Assembly: GCA_016721925.1 (NCBI GenBank)
Contig: JADKHE010000007.1
Location: 1-64,000 of the forward strand
Length of the DNA stretch: 64,000 nt
Origin: Candidatus Skiveiella danica
GTDB lineage: Bacteria > Pseudomonadota > Gammaproteobacteria > Burkholderiales > Burkholderiaceae_C
Reading direction: 5' to 3'
In this document: piece after piece, positions 26,688-35,756 of the stretch
How the letters are laid out: every line of letters begins with the position of its first letter
Position numbering within the stretch: position 1 is the stretch's first letter
Position numbers and translations under genes: made by a program
Notes under the pieces: generated by a model
Told to the model about the DNA's origin: nothing
What the model saw: only the letters and a program-made list of their open reading frames with translations
Databases searched by the model: none

Positions 26688-27137
26688 ATGAAAACCGCCC
26701 TCGTCCTCAACGGCCCCAACCTCAACCTGCTCGGCACGCGCGAGCCCGCCGTGTACGGCTCGGCCACGCTGGCCGACGTCGAGCAGCTGTGCGAAAAAGC
26801 CTGCGCCGCGCACGGGCTGAAGCTGGACTTCCGCCAAAGCAACCACGAAGGCGAGCTGGTGGACTGGATCCACGAAGCCGGCCGCCTGCACGCCGCCGGC
26901 ACCCTGGCAGGCGTGATCTTCAACGCGGGCGCCTACACCCACACCAGCATCGCGCTGCACGACGCCATCAAGGGCACGGGCATCACGCTGATCGAGCTGC
27001 ACATCAGCAACGTGCACGCGCGCGAGGCGTTCCGCCATCACAGCTACCTGTCGCCGGCCGCCAAGGCCGTGATGTGCGGCTTCGGCGTGCAGGGCTACCC
27101 GCTGGCGATTGCCGGACTGGCAGCCATGGCCGTCTGA
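26688..27137 (+). CDS. aroQ: type II 3-dehydroquinate dehydratase
   Basis: A 149-residue enzyme interconverting 3-dehydroquinate and 3-dehydroshikimate. LVLNGPNLNLLGTREPAVYG holds the active-site Tyr, and QSNHEGELVDWIH, FNAGAYTHTSIALHDA and HISNVHAREAFRHHS are the standard motifs. Normal length. In this operon, next to a dehydroshikimate dehydratase, it likely serves quinate breakdown rather than aromatic amino-acid synthesis. ATG 26688 is preferred; the upstream part of the frame is antisense-like. Confidence 0.93.
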   Translation: MKTALVLNGPNLNLLGTREPAVYGSATLADVEQLCEKACAAHGLKLDFRQSNHEGELVDWIHEAGRLHAAGTLAGVIFNAGAYTHTSIALHDAIKGTGITLIELHISNVHAREAFRHHSYLSPAAKAVMCGFGVQGYPLAIAGLAAMAV

Positions 27138-27166
27138 TCCCGGTCGAGCCACGGTTTCACCCGGAC

Positions 27167-28009
27167 ATGACGGGCCTCATCGAGCGCCTGCGCGCGCTGG
27201 CGACGCGGCGCGAGACGCCTTGCGGCGCGGGCACCATGGTCTGGCATGTCTGGGGCGAGTCCCGGCCGGGTTTGCCGCCGGTGGTGCTGTTCCACGGCGG
27301 CAGCGGCAGCTGGACGCACTGGTTGCGCAACATTCAGCCGCTGGTGGCGGCCGGGCGCCAGGTGATCGCGGCCGATCTGCCGGGCTTCGGGGATTCGGCC
27401 TTGCCGCCGTCCGGGGGCGACGCCGATGCGCTGGTGAGGCCGCTGGCCGATGGCCTGAACGTGCTGCTCGGGGGCGAGCCCTGTGACCTGGTGGGCTTCT
27501 CGTTCGGGGGCCTCACGGCCGGGCTGCTGCTGGCCGAACATCCGGCCCTGGCGCGGCGCCTGGTGCTGGTCGGCGCGCCGGCCATGGGTGTCACGCCGGA
27601 CCGGCAGTTCGAGCTGAAAGCCTGGCGGCACCTGCCCTCCGCCGCCGAGCAGGAGGCTGTGCACCGGTTCAACCTGGCCGCGCTGATGCTCAACGACGCC
27701 TCGCTCATCGACGGCCTGGCGCTGGAGCTGCACATCGCCAACCTGCGGCGCGACCGCATGCCGCGCCGGCGCCTGGCGCACACCGACATCCTGGCGCGCT
27801 CGCTGCCGCGCGTGCGTTGCCCGGTGTTTGCGATCTACGGCGCGCACGACGCGCTCTACAAGGCCTGGATCCACCAATTGGAAGACGCCTTCGAGGCGGC
27901 GGCGCCGGACTTCCGCGGTCTGGTGCTGATCCCCGAGGCGGGGCATTGGGTGCCGTTCGAGCGGCCCGAGGCGTTCGATGATGCACTGTTGACGGTTCTG
28001 ACGGCCTGA
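27167..28009 (+). CDS. alpha/beta hydrolase, dehydroshikimate operon
   Basis: A 280-residue hydrolase with a complete triad by motif: Ser in VGFSFGGLT, Asp in YGAHDALYK and His in EAGHWVPFE. The oxyanion region is LFHGGSGSWTHW. It is last in the operon, 29 bases after aroQ. It may open an ester or lactone feeding the pathway, for example a quinate or shikimate ester, but this is only inferred from position. No membrane anchor or signal peptide. Confidence 0.8.
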   Translation: MTGLIERLRALATRRETPCGAGTMVWHVWGESRPGLPPVVLFHGGSGSWTHWLRNIQPLVAAGRQVIAADLPGFGDSALPPSGGDADALVRPLADGLNVLLGGEPCDLVGFSFGGLTAGLLLAEHPALARRLVLVGAPAMGVTPDRQFELKAWRHLPSAAEQEAVHRFNLAALMLNDASLIDGLALELHIANLRRDRMPRRRLAHTDILARSLPRVRCPVFAIYGAHDALYKAWIHQLEDAFEAAAPDFRGLVLIPEAGHWVPFERPEAFDDALLTVLTA

Positions 28010-28014
28010 GAATC

Positions 28015-28081
28015 TGATTTACAAGATATTTTGGCCACTTCCCATCGTCAATTGGTCATTTGATGCTACCTAAAAGGTAGC
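28015..28081 (+). repeat. dispersed 55-bp element, copy D
   Basis: TTTTGGCCACTTCCCATCGT then CAATTGGTCATTTGATGCTAC. TGGCCA and TGGTCA can pair with one wobble. The 3' end has an extra perfect hairpin, GCTACCT-AAA-AGGTAGC (28065-28081). It sits right after the hydrolase stop codon and could end transcription of the operon. Confidence 0.75.
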
Positions 28082-28193
28082 AAACATCGGATGGTTGCAA
28101 GCCTCGACACCGGACTTCACCGGGCGCGGGGTCATTGCTTCGTGCACACGCCGGGCTTGCGGGCAGCCGCAAATGCAGCGCCTATGATTCAGC

Positions 28194-30026
28194 ATGGGAA
28201 ACTGGGTGGAAATCGTCTGGATCGGCATGTGCGCGGTGAGCCTGGCGCTCGGTGCCATCCATCTTTTCGTCTGGTTCAAGCAAAGGACGGGCTACTTCCA
28301 CCTGCTGTTCTTTGCGTTGGCGGTCTCTGCAACCGCCTTCGGTGCCTTCGAGCTGGCATTGATGCACGAGTGGGCGCCTGAACGCTACGCCGACATCCTG
28401 CGCTGGGCCCATGTACCGCTCGCCCTGTGGGTGTTGTCCATGATCGGGTTCGTGCATTTCTACTTCGGCGCCGGACGGTCCTGGCTCGCCTGGGCGGCTT
28501 CCGGTTTCCGCCTGGCCGGGCTGGCGCTGAACTTCGTGACGGGCGTGAACGTCAACTTTCTCGCGGTCTCCAGTCTTGAGCCGGTGGCGTTCTGGGGTGG
28601 CGCTGTCGTTGCGGGGCCGGTGGGTGTTGTCAATCCCTGGGCGATCGTGCCGCAGATCGGCAACCTGATCCTGCTGATGTTCGTGATCGATGCCGCCATC
28701 ACGCTGTGGCGCAGGGGCGGCAGTGATGCACGGCGTCGCGCGGTCGTCGTCGGGGGCAGCCTGGTGGCTTGTGTGGCCGCCGTGGCGGGCTTTGCGGCGC
28801 TGATCACGATCGGGCTGGTCCACGCCCCGACGATCGTCATGCCGGGCGTCTTCGTCATCGTTCTCGCCATGGGCTATGAACTCGGCTGGGACATGATTGC
28901 GGCTGCCCAGCTCGCGACGCAGTTGCGCGCCAGCGAGCAGCGCTTTCGCGCGGTCGTCGAGGCGGTGCCCAGTGCCATCCTGGTGATTGACGATAGGGGC
29001 CTGATTTCCCTGGCAAACCAGCAGGCGGAGACGGTGTTTGGGTACCCCCGCGCGGAACTGATCCGCCAGCCAGTCGAACTGCTGATTCCCGAGCGTTTTC
29101 ATGGGCGGTTGTCGGCCTGGCGCACCGAATGGGCGACAGGGCCGCACGCGCAATCGATAGCGCCCGGACGCGATCGGGTCGGGCGGCGCAAGAATGGCGT
29201 CGAGTTTCCGGCGGAGGTCATGCTGTCGCCGTTGCAGACGGAAAAAGGGCCGTTCATTCTGGCGTCGGTGGTGGATGTGACCGAGCGCAGACGCCTCGAA
29301 CAGGCCACGGCCCGCCAGCGCGATGAACTGGCTCACCTGTCGCGGGTGGCCCTGCTCGGCGAGCTGTCGGGCTCGCTTGCCCATGAGCTCAACCAGCCGT
29401 TGACCGCGATCCTGAGCAATGCGCAGGCGGCACAGCGCTTTCTGGCGCAGAGCCCGCCACGCACCGACAAGCTTGCGGAGATTCTGACTGACATCGTCAA
29501 GGCCAATCACCGCGCCGGCTCGGTGATTGTGCGGCTGCGCTCGATGCTCAGAAAGGAGGAGTCGAAGCGCCTGGTGCTCAACCTCAACCATGTGGTCGAA
29601 GAGTCCTTGCGCCTGCTGCGCAGTGACCTGCTGGCTCGTCACGTCACCGTCCAGAGCGATCTGGCTGAGCGGCTGCCCTCCATCGAGGGCGATCGCAATC
29701 AGTTGCAGCAGGTGTTGCTCAATCTGCTGATGAACGGCTGCGATGCCATGGAGGGCCAGGCCACGGACCGCTGCCTGACCGTGCGCACGCAGCAGACCGG
29801 GCAGGCAACCGTCGAAGTGACCGTGTCCGATCGGGGGTTGGGGATACCCGTGGCGGATCTGGACCGCGTGTTCGATCCGTTCGTGACGACAAAGGCGCAA
29901 GGCCTGGGTCTGGGCCTGACCATCTGCCGATCCATCGTGGAAGCCCATGGCGGGCGTCTCTGGGCCACCAACCCTGCGCAGGGCGGCGCCACCCTGCATT
30001 GCGAACTGCCTGCGACGCCGGGCTGA
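28194..30026 (+). CDS. membrane sensor histidine kinase (7TM-PAS-HisKA-HATPase)
   Basis: 610 residues. Residues 1-235 hold about seven hydrophobic segments (WIGMCAVSLALGAIHLFVWF first). A PAS domain follows around 245-360 (FRAVVEAVPSAILVIDDRG; VFGYPRAEL). The HisKA phospho-acceptor is His397 in SLAHELNQPL, and the ATPase has QQVLLNLLMNGCDAM (N box) and GLGLTICRSIVEAHGG (G2 box). The layout is like FixL/DctB-type kinases with a large membrane input domain. Its partner regulator starts within 20 bases. Ligand unknown. The arylsulfatase downstream suggests the input may be a sulfated compound (inference). Confidence 0.88.
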   Translation: MGNWVEIVWIGMCAVSLALGAIHLFVWFKQRTGYFHLLFFALAVSATAFGAFELALMHEWAPERYADILRWAHVPLALWVLSMIGFVHFYFGAGRSWLAWAASGFRLAGLALNFVTGVNVNFLAVSSLEPVAFWGGAVVAGPVGVVNPWAIVPQIGNLILLMFVIDAAITLWRRGGSDARRRAVVVGGSLVACVAAVAGFAALITIGLVHAPTIVMPGVFVIVLAMGYELGWDMIAAAQLATQLRASEQRFRAVVEAVPSAILVIDDRGLISLANQQAETVFGYPRAELIRQPVELLIPERFHGRLSAWRTEWATGPHAQSIAPGRDRVGRRKNGVEFPAEVMLSPLQTEKGPFILASVVDVTERRRLEQATARQRDELAHLSRVALLGELSGSLAHELNQPLTAILSNAQAAQRFLAQSPPRTDKLAEILTDIVKANHRAGSVIVRLRSMLRKEESKRLVLNLNHVVEESLRLLRSDLLARHVTVQSDLAERLPSIEGDRNQLQQVLLNLLMNGCDAMEGQATDRCLTVRTQQTGQATVEVTVSDRGLGIPVADLDRVFDPFVTTKAQGLGLGLTICRSIVEAHGGRLWATNPAQGGATLHCELPATPG

Positions 30027-30043
30027 CAAAGATGGAGGAACGG

Positions 30044-30661
30044 GTGCCAACGGTTTACCTGGTCGATGACGATCCCGACGTGTTGGCGGCGATCGGGCGG
30101 CTGATCGAGTCCGAGGGCCTGCAGGTGGCTGCCTTCGCGTCGGCCCAGCGCTTCCTGGACGGCTTCGACCGGCGAGCACCGGGCTGCCTGGTGCTTGACC
30201 TTGCGATGCCGGGCATCAATGGCCTGGAACTGCAGCGCTCGCTGGAACAGGAGGGCAGTCTGTTGCCGATCATCTTTCTGACCGGGCGGGGCGACATCGC
30301 CACCAGTGTTCAGGCGATGAAACACGGCGCGGTGGATTTCCTGACCAAGCCGGTTGACGACACGGCGCTGCTGGCCGCCGTGCACGACGCACTGGCCGCC
30401 AACAGGGCCCACCACCGTGCAGACAGGGAGCGCGCGCACATCGCGCAAGCCCTGGCCTCGCTCACCGCCCGGGAGCGACAGGTCCTGGAGGGCATAGCCG
30501 CGGGCCGGCTGAACAAACAGATCGCCGCGGAACTGGGGACCTCCGAAAAGACCATCAAGTTCCACCGGGGCAACCTGATGCGCAAGATGGGCGCGCGGGT
30601 CGCCGCCGATCTGGTCAAGCTGGCCGAGCGTGCCGGGGTGGGCTCGACGCCTGCCAACTGA
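30044..30661 (+). CDS. FixJ/NarL-type response regulator
   Basis: About 205 residues. The receiver domain has the acidic pair in YLVDDDPDV, phospho-acceptor Asp52 in LVLDLAMPG and Lys in FLTKPVDD. The LuxR helix-turn-helix is LTARERQVLEGIAAGRLNKQ and IAAELGTSEKTIKFHR. GTG 30044 has GGAGG 5 bases upstream; ATG 30032 or the longer frame from 29999 are alternatives. It is coupled to the kinase gene and likely activates transcription once phosphorylated by it. Confidence 0.88.
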   Translation: MPTVYLVDDDPDVLAAIGRLIESEGLQVAAFASAQRFLDGFDRRAPGCLVLDLAMPGINGLELQRSLEQEGSLLPIIFLTGRGDIATSVQAMKHGAVDFLTKPVDDTALLAAVHDALAANRAHHRADRERAHIAQALASLTARERQVLEGIAAGRLNKQIAAELGTSEKTIKFHRGNLMRKMGARVAADLVKLAERAGVGSTPAN

Positions 30662-30757
30662 CCGAAAGCGTTTCGCTCCCTCAGCCAGGGTGGTGGGGGA
30701 AAACCTGGACCAAGGTCCAGTTGGCGGGTTCGTTCACGCAGGCTACGCTGGTACTCG

Positions 30758-31135
30758 ATGCAATGCGAAACACTGCTGGCCGTGGTGGACGATGACGAGG
30801 ACGTTCGGGCGGCCTTGACGCGGCTGATCGGCTCGGCCGGTTTCGCCGTCGAGTCCTTTGCATCCGGTGGGGCTTTCCTGCGCTCGGTCGAGGACCACAA
30901 ACCCGCCTGCGTGGTGCTTGATCTGCACATGCCGGGAATGAACGGCTTGGATGTTCAGGCATCGCTCGGTGCCACGCATGCAGGGTTGCCGGTGGTGGTC
31001 ATCACCGGGCACGACACGCCGCATTCACGGGCACGGGCGGCACAGCTGGGCGCAAAGGCCTATCTGTGCAAGCCCGTGAACGACGAAGCCTTGTTGGCAG
31101 CGATCGACGCTGCCATCGTTGGTGATTCGATTTGA
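30758..31135 (+). CDS. stand-alone receiver-domain response regulator
   Basis: A 125-residue single receiver domain: DDD acidic pocket in AVVDDDEDV, phospho-acceptor Asp in VVLDLHMPGMNG, and Lys in AYLCKPVNDEA. It has no output domain. It follows the FixJ-type regulator by 96 bases and precedes the arylsulfatase by 17 bases. It may be a phosphate sink or shuttle for the kinase, tuning the FixJ-type output. Confidence 0.87.
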   Translation: MQCETLLAVVDDDEDVRAALTRLIGSAGFAVESFASGGAFLRSVEDHKPACVVLDLHMPGMNGLDVQASLGATHAGLPVVVITGHDTPHSRARAAQLGAKAYLCKPVNDEALLAAIDAAIVGDSI

Positions 31136-31152
31136 ACCTGGGAGAAAAGACG

Positions 31153-33642
31153 ATGATTTCACGATATCCATTCAGGATCCTGGCACCGTTGATCGTTCTT
31201 GCGTCGTGCTTGGGCACGGCCTTGGCACAGCAGGTCACCGGCACCCTCGGTGCGCCCGGTGCGACCAGCACCATCAGCGGGAAGCAGCTTCCTCCGCCCG
31301 ATCCGGCGTTCGGTGGCATCATCAGAGAAAAGGCGACTGAGTCGAAAGCCTGGTGGGCGCCACGCGTTGTGCCGCCAAGGAAAGCGCCCAACGTGTTGCT
31401 GATCATGACGGACGACAGCGGCTTTGGCGCACCGGGCACGTTCGGCGGCGTCGTGCCGACCCCCGCACTGGATCGCATCGCCAAGAGCGGTGTGCGCTAC
31501 ACGAATTTTCACTCCACGTCCTTGTGCTCGCCGACCCGCGCGGCGCTGATTACCGGGCGCAACCACCATGTGGCCGGCTTCGGTGTGGTCGGGGAAATCG
31601 CCACGGGATTCCCGGGCTACGACTCGGTCATCCGCAAGGAAAACGGCACCCTCGGCGAGATCCTGAAGGGCAACGGGTACGCAACCTCGTGGTTCGGCAA
31701 GAACCACAACACGCCGTTCTACCAGGCCACGCAAGCCGGCCCCTTCGACCAGTGGCCCAACGGCATGGGCTTCGAGTATTTCTACGGTTTCATGGGTGGC
31801 GACGCCAGCCAGTGGCAGCCCAACCTGTACCGCAACACCACCGCCATCTATCCGTTTGAAGGCAAACCGGGCTGGAACCTGACCACCGCCATGGCCGACG
31901 AGGCCATCCAGTACATGAAGGGCCTCAAGGCGGTGGCGCCGGAGAAACCGTTCCTGGTCTACTACGTGCCCGGCGGCACGCATTCGCCGCACCACCCGAC
32001 ACCCGAGTGGATCAAGAAGATCGGCGACATGCATTTGTTCGACCAGGGCTGGAACAAGGTTCGCGAGACCATCTTCGCCAACCAGAAGCGTCTGGGCATC
32101 ATGCCCCCCGAGGCTCAGTTGACCCCCTGGCCCAAGGAGCTGCCGCAATGGGATTCGCTCGGGTTTGTCGAGAAGAAGCTCTTCATCAAGCAGGCCGACG
32201 TCTTTGGCGCTTACCTGGCCTATACCGACAACGAGATCGGCCGCGTGATCCAGGCGGTCGAGGACATGGGCGAACTGGACAACACCCTGATCATCTACAT
32301 CGCCGGCGACAACGGTGCGAGCCCCGAGGGCATGCTCAACGGCACGCCGAACGAATTCACCACGTTCAATGGCGTTCCGGTGCCGGTCGATGCCCAGATG
32401 CTCTGGTATCCGTTCTGGGGGTCCGACAAGACCTTCCCGCACTTCGCCGCACCTTGGGCCTGGGCCATGGACACGCCGTTCAAGTGGACCAAGCAGGTGG
32501 CCTCGCACTTCGGTGGCACGGCCCAGGGGGTGGCGATGTCCTGGCCCGGCCACATCACCGACGCGGGCGGCATCCGCCGGCAGTTCCACCATGTGATCGA
32601 CATCGCGCCGACCATCCTGGAGGCTGCCGGCATCCCATTGCCCGAAACGATCAACGGCATCAAGCAGCGGCCGATGGACGGCGTGAGCATGGCCTACACC
32701 TGGGACAAGGCAGGCGCCAACGCCGCGCCACGCCGTACCACACAGTATTTCGAGATGCTGGGTAACCGCGCGATCTATCACGGGGGCTGGCTGGCGGCGA
32801 CGACCCCTGCGACGCTGCCTTGGGAACTGAGCACCAAGCCCGCGCCCGACGTGATCACCGGCTACCAGTGGGAGCTTTACCATGTGGCCGAGGATCCGAC
32901 CGAGTTCAACGATCTGGCCGCGAAGATGCCGGACAAGCTCAAGCAGATGCAGGACCTTTTCTACGCCGAGGCGAAGAAGCATGACGTGCTGCCGCTGGAC
33001 AACTCGTCGCTGACACGCTGGAACGCGCCCAAGCCCAACCTCACCGGTGGCCGCAAGGTCTTCACGTACGCAGGGGCGATGACCGGCATCCCCAACAGCG
33101 GCGCGCCGAGCATTCTGAACAAGGCCTATGTCATCACCGCCGAGGTCACGATTCCCAAAGGCGGTGGTGAGGGCATGATCGTCACCGATGGCGGACGCTT
33201 TGGGGGCTACGCGCTCTTCCTCAGCAAGGGCGTCGGTGGCATCCGCAAGGGCAAGCCGGTGTTCCTGTACAACCTGCTCAACCTCAAGCGCACAGTGTGG
33301 GCGGGGCCGGAACTTAGCCCCGGCAAGCACACCATCGCCTTCGAGTTCACGCCTGCCGCGCCGGGCCTGGGCAAGGGCGGAACGGGTGTGCTCAAGGTGG
33401 ACGGCAAGGAAGTGGCGCGCAACACCATGGAAAACTCGACACCGATCACCTTCCCCGAAGACGAAACCTTCGACATCGGCAGCGACACCCGCACCGGTGT
33501 TGCGATGGTGGAGTACCGCTACGACGTGCCGTTCAAGTTCAACGGCACGATCAACAAGCTCACGTTCAACCTGGGCGATGAGCAGGTGACCGCCGCGGAA
33601 CGCGAGCAGATGCGCAAGACGGTGGCTGGCGCACGCGATTGA
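31153..33642 (+). CDS. arylsulfatase, secreted
   Basis: An 829-residue type I sulfatase hydrolysing sulfate esters in the periplasm. The signal peptide ends CLGTALAQ. APNVLLIMTDDSGFGAPGTF is the metal-site N-terminal motif, and the formylglycine motif is C125-S-P-T-R in STSLCSPTRAALITGRNHH. KNHNTPFY and YIAGDNGASPEG give further active-site residues. ATG 31153 has GGGAGA 7 bases upstream. It is longer than typical sulfatases owing to a C-terminal beta-rich domain (about residues 640-829). It probably belongs to the two-component operon and needs a formylglycine-generating enzyme that is not in this window. Confidence 0.9.
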   Translation: MISRYPFRILAPLIVLASCLGTALAQQVTGTLGAPGATSTISGKQLPPPDPAFGGIIREKATESKAWWAPRVVPPRKAPNVLLIMTDDSGFGAPGTFGGVVPTPALDRIAKSGVRYTNFHSTSLCSPTRAALITGRNHHVAGFGVVGEIATGFPGYDSVIRKENGTLGEILKGNGYATSWFGKNHNTPFYQATQAGPFDQWPNGMGFEYFYGFMGGDASQWQPNLYRNTTAIYPFEGKPGWNLTTAMADEAIQYMKGLKAVAPEKPFLVYYVPGGTHSPHHPTPEWIKKIGDMHLFDQGWNKVRETIFANQKRLGIMPPEAQLTPWPKELPQWDSLGFVEKKLFIKQADVFGAYLAYTDNEIGRVIQAVEDMGELDNTLIIYIAGDNGASPEGMLNGTPNEFTTFNGVPVPVDAQMLWYPFWGSDKTFPHFAAPWAWAMDTPFKWTKQVASHFGGTAQGVAMSWPGHITDAGGIRRQFHHVIDIAPTILEAAGIPLPETINGIKQRPMDGVSMAYTWDKAGANAAPRRTTQYFEMLGNRAIYHGGWLAATTPATLPWELSTKPAPDVITGYQWELYHVAEDPTEFNDLAAKMPDKLKQMQDLFYAEAKKHDVLPLDNSSLTRWNAPKPNLTGGRKVFTYAGAMTGIPNSGAPSILNKAYVITAEVTIPKGGGEGMIVTDGGRFGGYALFLSKGVGGIRKGKPVFLYNLLNLKRTVWAGPELSPGKHTIAFEFTPAAPGLGKGGTGVLKVDGKEVARNTMENSTPITFPEDETFDIGSDTRTGVAMVEYRYDVPFKFNGTINKLTFNLGDEQVTAAEREQMRKTVAGARD

Positions 33643-33744
33643 CATCGGCTGGTGACGGCCAGGGCCGGCAATGGCGCGTGTTGAAGGCGCTAATTGAAAG
33701 GGATTGAATGGGGTGCCTGCGCGTGGCCGCAGGCGAGCCTGCCC

Positions 33745-34578
33745 TCAGGCGTTGAACCGCGCGACCGAGCGCAGCACCTCGGCCGTCGTGCTCGGGTAGC
33801 CGAAGAATTCCAGGTAGGCGGGGATCTGTTCGAACAACATGTCAGAGCCCACCTGGATCGGGCAGCCGCGGGCCTGCGCGGCCTGCAGAAAGGCGGTCAT
33901 CTCGGTGCGCATGACGACCTCGCCGACGAACGTCGACGGCTCCAGGCGTGACACATCCAGCGGCAGCGGATCCCCGGCGTTCATGCCCATCGGCGTGGCG
34001 TTGACGACCAGGTCGAAACCCGCCGGTTCGTTCGAACCGGTGCACACCTCGATCGCCGGGTAGTGCACGCGCAGACGCGCGGCCAGACCGTCGACGGCAT
34101 CCCTCTGCCGGTCGTGCAAGGCGATCGCGCCGACGCCGGCAGCGGCCAGCGAGGCGGCAATCGCGCAGCCCACGCCGCCGGCCCCCACCACCAGCGCCCG
34201 GGCCCCAGCCAGCTGCAGCCCCTTGCGCGACACGCCGCGCACGAAGCCCTCGCCGTCAAACAGGTCGCCTTCGAGCGCGCCGTCGGGCGCGCGGCGCACC
34301 GCGTTGCAGGCGCCGGCCACGTTCACCGTGGGTGTGACACGGTCCAGCAGCGCCACGGTGGCGACCTTGTGCGGCATCGTGATCAGCGCGCCGCGGATGT
34401 TGGTGAGCGTGAACACTGCGCGCAAGAAGGGCGGGTAGTCCTCGCTCCGGCAACCCATGGGCATGACCCGGGCGTTCACGCCAATGTGGTCGAAATACGG
34501 GTTGTAGATCATCGGCGCCTTGAACGCGTGCGTGGGGTAGCCGATGTGGGCGATGAGTTCGGTGTTGCCGTTGATCAT
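33745..34578 (-). CDS. aroE: shikimate dehydrogenase paralogue
   Basis: 277 residues. The N-terminal domain has the catalytic Lys in ALITMPHKVATVALLD. The nucleotide-binding domain has VVGAGGVGCAIAASLAAAG. The family segment NTDGxG is changed to LFDGEGF, as in some shikimate/quinate dehydrogenase paralogues. ATPMGM and the C-terminal GSDMLFEQIPAYLEFFG fit AroE. ATG 34578 starts MINGNTELIAHIGYPTH. It is last in the TRAP operon, so it probably oxidises imported shikimate or quinate to the 3-dehydro form, in the catabolic direction (inference). Confidence 0.85.
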   Translation of the reverse strand: MINGNTELIAHIGYPTHAFKAPMIYNPYFDHIGVNARVMPMGCRSEDYPPFLRAVFTLTNIRGALITMPHKVATVALLDRVTPTVNVAGACNAVRRAPDGALEGDLFDGEGFVRGVSRKGLQLAGARALVVGAGGVGCAIAASLAAAGVGAIALHDRQRDAVDGLAARLRVHYPAIEVCTGSNEPAGFDLVVNATPMGMNAGDPLPLDVSRLEPSTFVGEVVMRTEMTAFLQAAQARGCPIQVGSDMLFEQIPAYLEFFGYPSTTAEVLRSVARFNA

Positions 34579-34657
34579 GGTGTGGGGGTCGTCGGAAGAC
34601 AGGCCCCGCGCCGCAGCGTCGGGCTGCGGGACAGGGCCCGATGCGCGGGCAATGGCT

Positions 34658-35653
34658 TTACTGGCGCGCCTTGGCCAGTTCGGCCTGCAGCTCCTTGACG
34701 GTCTCGGCAATCGCTGCACCGTGCTTGTCAACCACCGGCTTCATCTTCTCGCGGAACTTGGCCAGCTCGGCTGGCGCCAGTTCGTTGACCTGCATGCCGC
34801 CTTTCTTCACGGTGTCCAGTGCGGTGCCGGCCTGGGCGCGGGCCTGCTGGCGCTGGTAGGCGGTGGACTCCACCGCGGCGTCCGACATGATCTTCTTATC
34901 GTCGGCCGACAGCGTGTCCCAGAACTTCTTGCTGATCATCACCGACTGCGGGTTGTACTGGTGGTTGGTCAGCGTGGCGTACTTCTGCACTTCGAAGAAC
35001 TTGTTGGCTGCGATCACCGTCAGCGGGTTCTCCTGCCCGTCGATGGCCTTCTGCTCCAGCGCGGCATACACCTCGGGGAAGGCCAGCGGCGTGGGATTGG
35101 CGCCCAGCGCCTTGACCCAGTCCACGTTGATGGCGTTGGGGATCACGCGCAGCTTCAGGCCTTCGGCGTCTTCGACCTTGTTGATGGGACGCTTGCTGTT
35201 GGTGATCTGGCGAAAGCCCAGTTCCCAGTAGGTCAGGCCGACCAGGCCCTTGGGCTCGAGCTTGGCGTGCATCTTCTTGCCGAAGGGGCCGTCGACCACC
35301 GCGTCGGCTTCCTTGCTGCTGGCAAACATGAAGGGGAAGTCATACACCTCGAAGTCCTTCACCTGGCTGGCCAGGATGCCGGAGTTCATCGAGGCCATCT
35401 CGATCGTGCCGCCCTGCAGGGCCGACACCACGGGCGCGTCACCGCCCAGTACGCCGCCCGGGAACAGGTTCACCTTGATCTTGCCGCCCGACTTGGCCTG
35501 CACGATCTCGGCGAATTTCTCCATGCCCATCACCAGCGGATGGCCCTTGGGGTTTTGGGTGGTGAACTTGATGGTTTTTTCCTGCGCGAAGGCCGCGCCG
35601 AAGGCGGAAATCGCCACAGCGGCGGCGAGGGTCTTGAGCATCAGACGTTTCAT
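34658..35653 (-). CDS. TRAP substrate-binding protein (DctP), shikimate operon
   Basis: A 331-residue periplasmic protein from MKRLMLKTLAAAVAISAF, signal peptide ending AAFAQ, with AGGAG upstream of ATG 35653. DctP features: FTTQNPKGHPLVMGMEKFAE at the mature N-terminus and LKLRVIPNAINVDWVKALGA around residue 165, including the substrate-binding Arg. Paralogous to the gluconate-operon DctP but clearly diverged. Given the aroE neighbour, shikimate or quinate is the likely ligand. A 12-bp hairpin lies just upstream. Confidence 0.9.
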   Translation of the reverse strand: MKRLMLKTLAAAVAISAFGAAFAQEKTIKFTTQNPKGHPLVMGMEKFAEIVQAKSGGKIKVNLFPGGVLGGDAPVVSALQGGTIEMASMNSGILASQVKDFEVYDFPFMFASSKEADAVVDGPFGKKMHAKLEPKGLVGLTYWELGFRQITNSKRPINKVEDAEGLKLRVIPNAINVDWVKALGANPTPLAFPEVYAALEQKAIDGQENPLTVIAANKFFEVQKYATLTNHQYNPQSVMISKKFWDTLSADDKKIMSDAAVESTAYQRQQARAQAGTALDTVKKGGMQVNELAPAELAKFREKMKPVVDKHGAAIAETVKELQAELAKARQ

Positions 35654-35705
35654 GGGTTGTCTCCTGAAGGGAAAAGGGAAGGGCGGATGCACGCTGTTGA
35701 CGGAG

Positions 35706-35744
35706 GGCTGCCGGGCGCGGCGTACCCAAGCACGCCCGGCAGCC
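35706..35744 (-). terminator. 12-bp perfect hairpin between dctM and dctP
   Basis: GGCTGCCGGGCG / CGCCCGGCAGCC with a 15-base loop, in the 103-base gap between the large permease and binding-protein genes. No U-tract follows. It probably acts as an RNA processing or stability element that sets binding-protein levels apart from permease levels. Confidence 0.55.
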
Positions 35745-35756
35745 GGTTTCAGGGAA

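Noticed and set aside
28182..30179. A 665-codon minus-strand frame over the sensor kinase
   Set aside because: Its composition is His/Arg/Gln-rich as expected of an antisense shadow; the kinase motifs on the plus strand are complete.
31159..33645. An 828-codon minus-strand frame over the arylsulfatase
   Set aside because: The plus strand has a signal peptide, ribosome-binding site and CSPTR motif; the minus frame shows no family resemblance.
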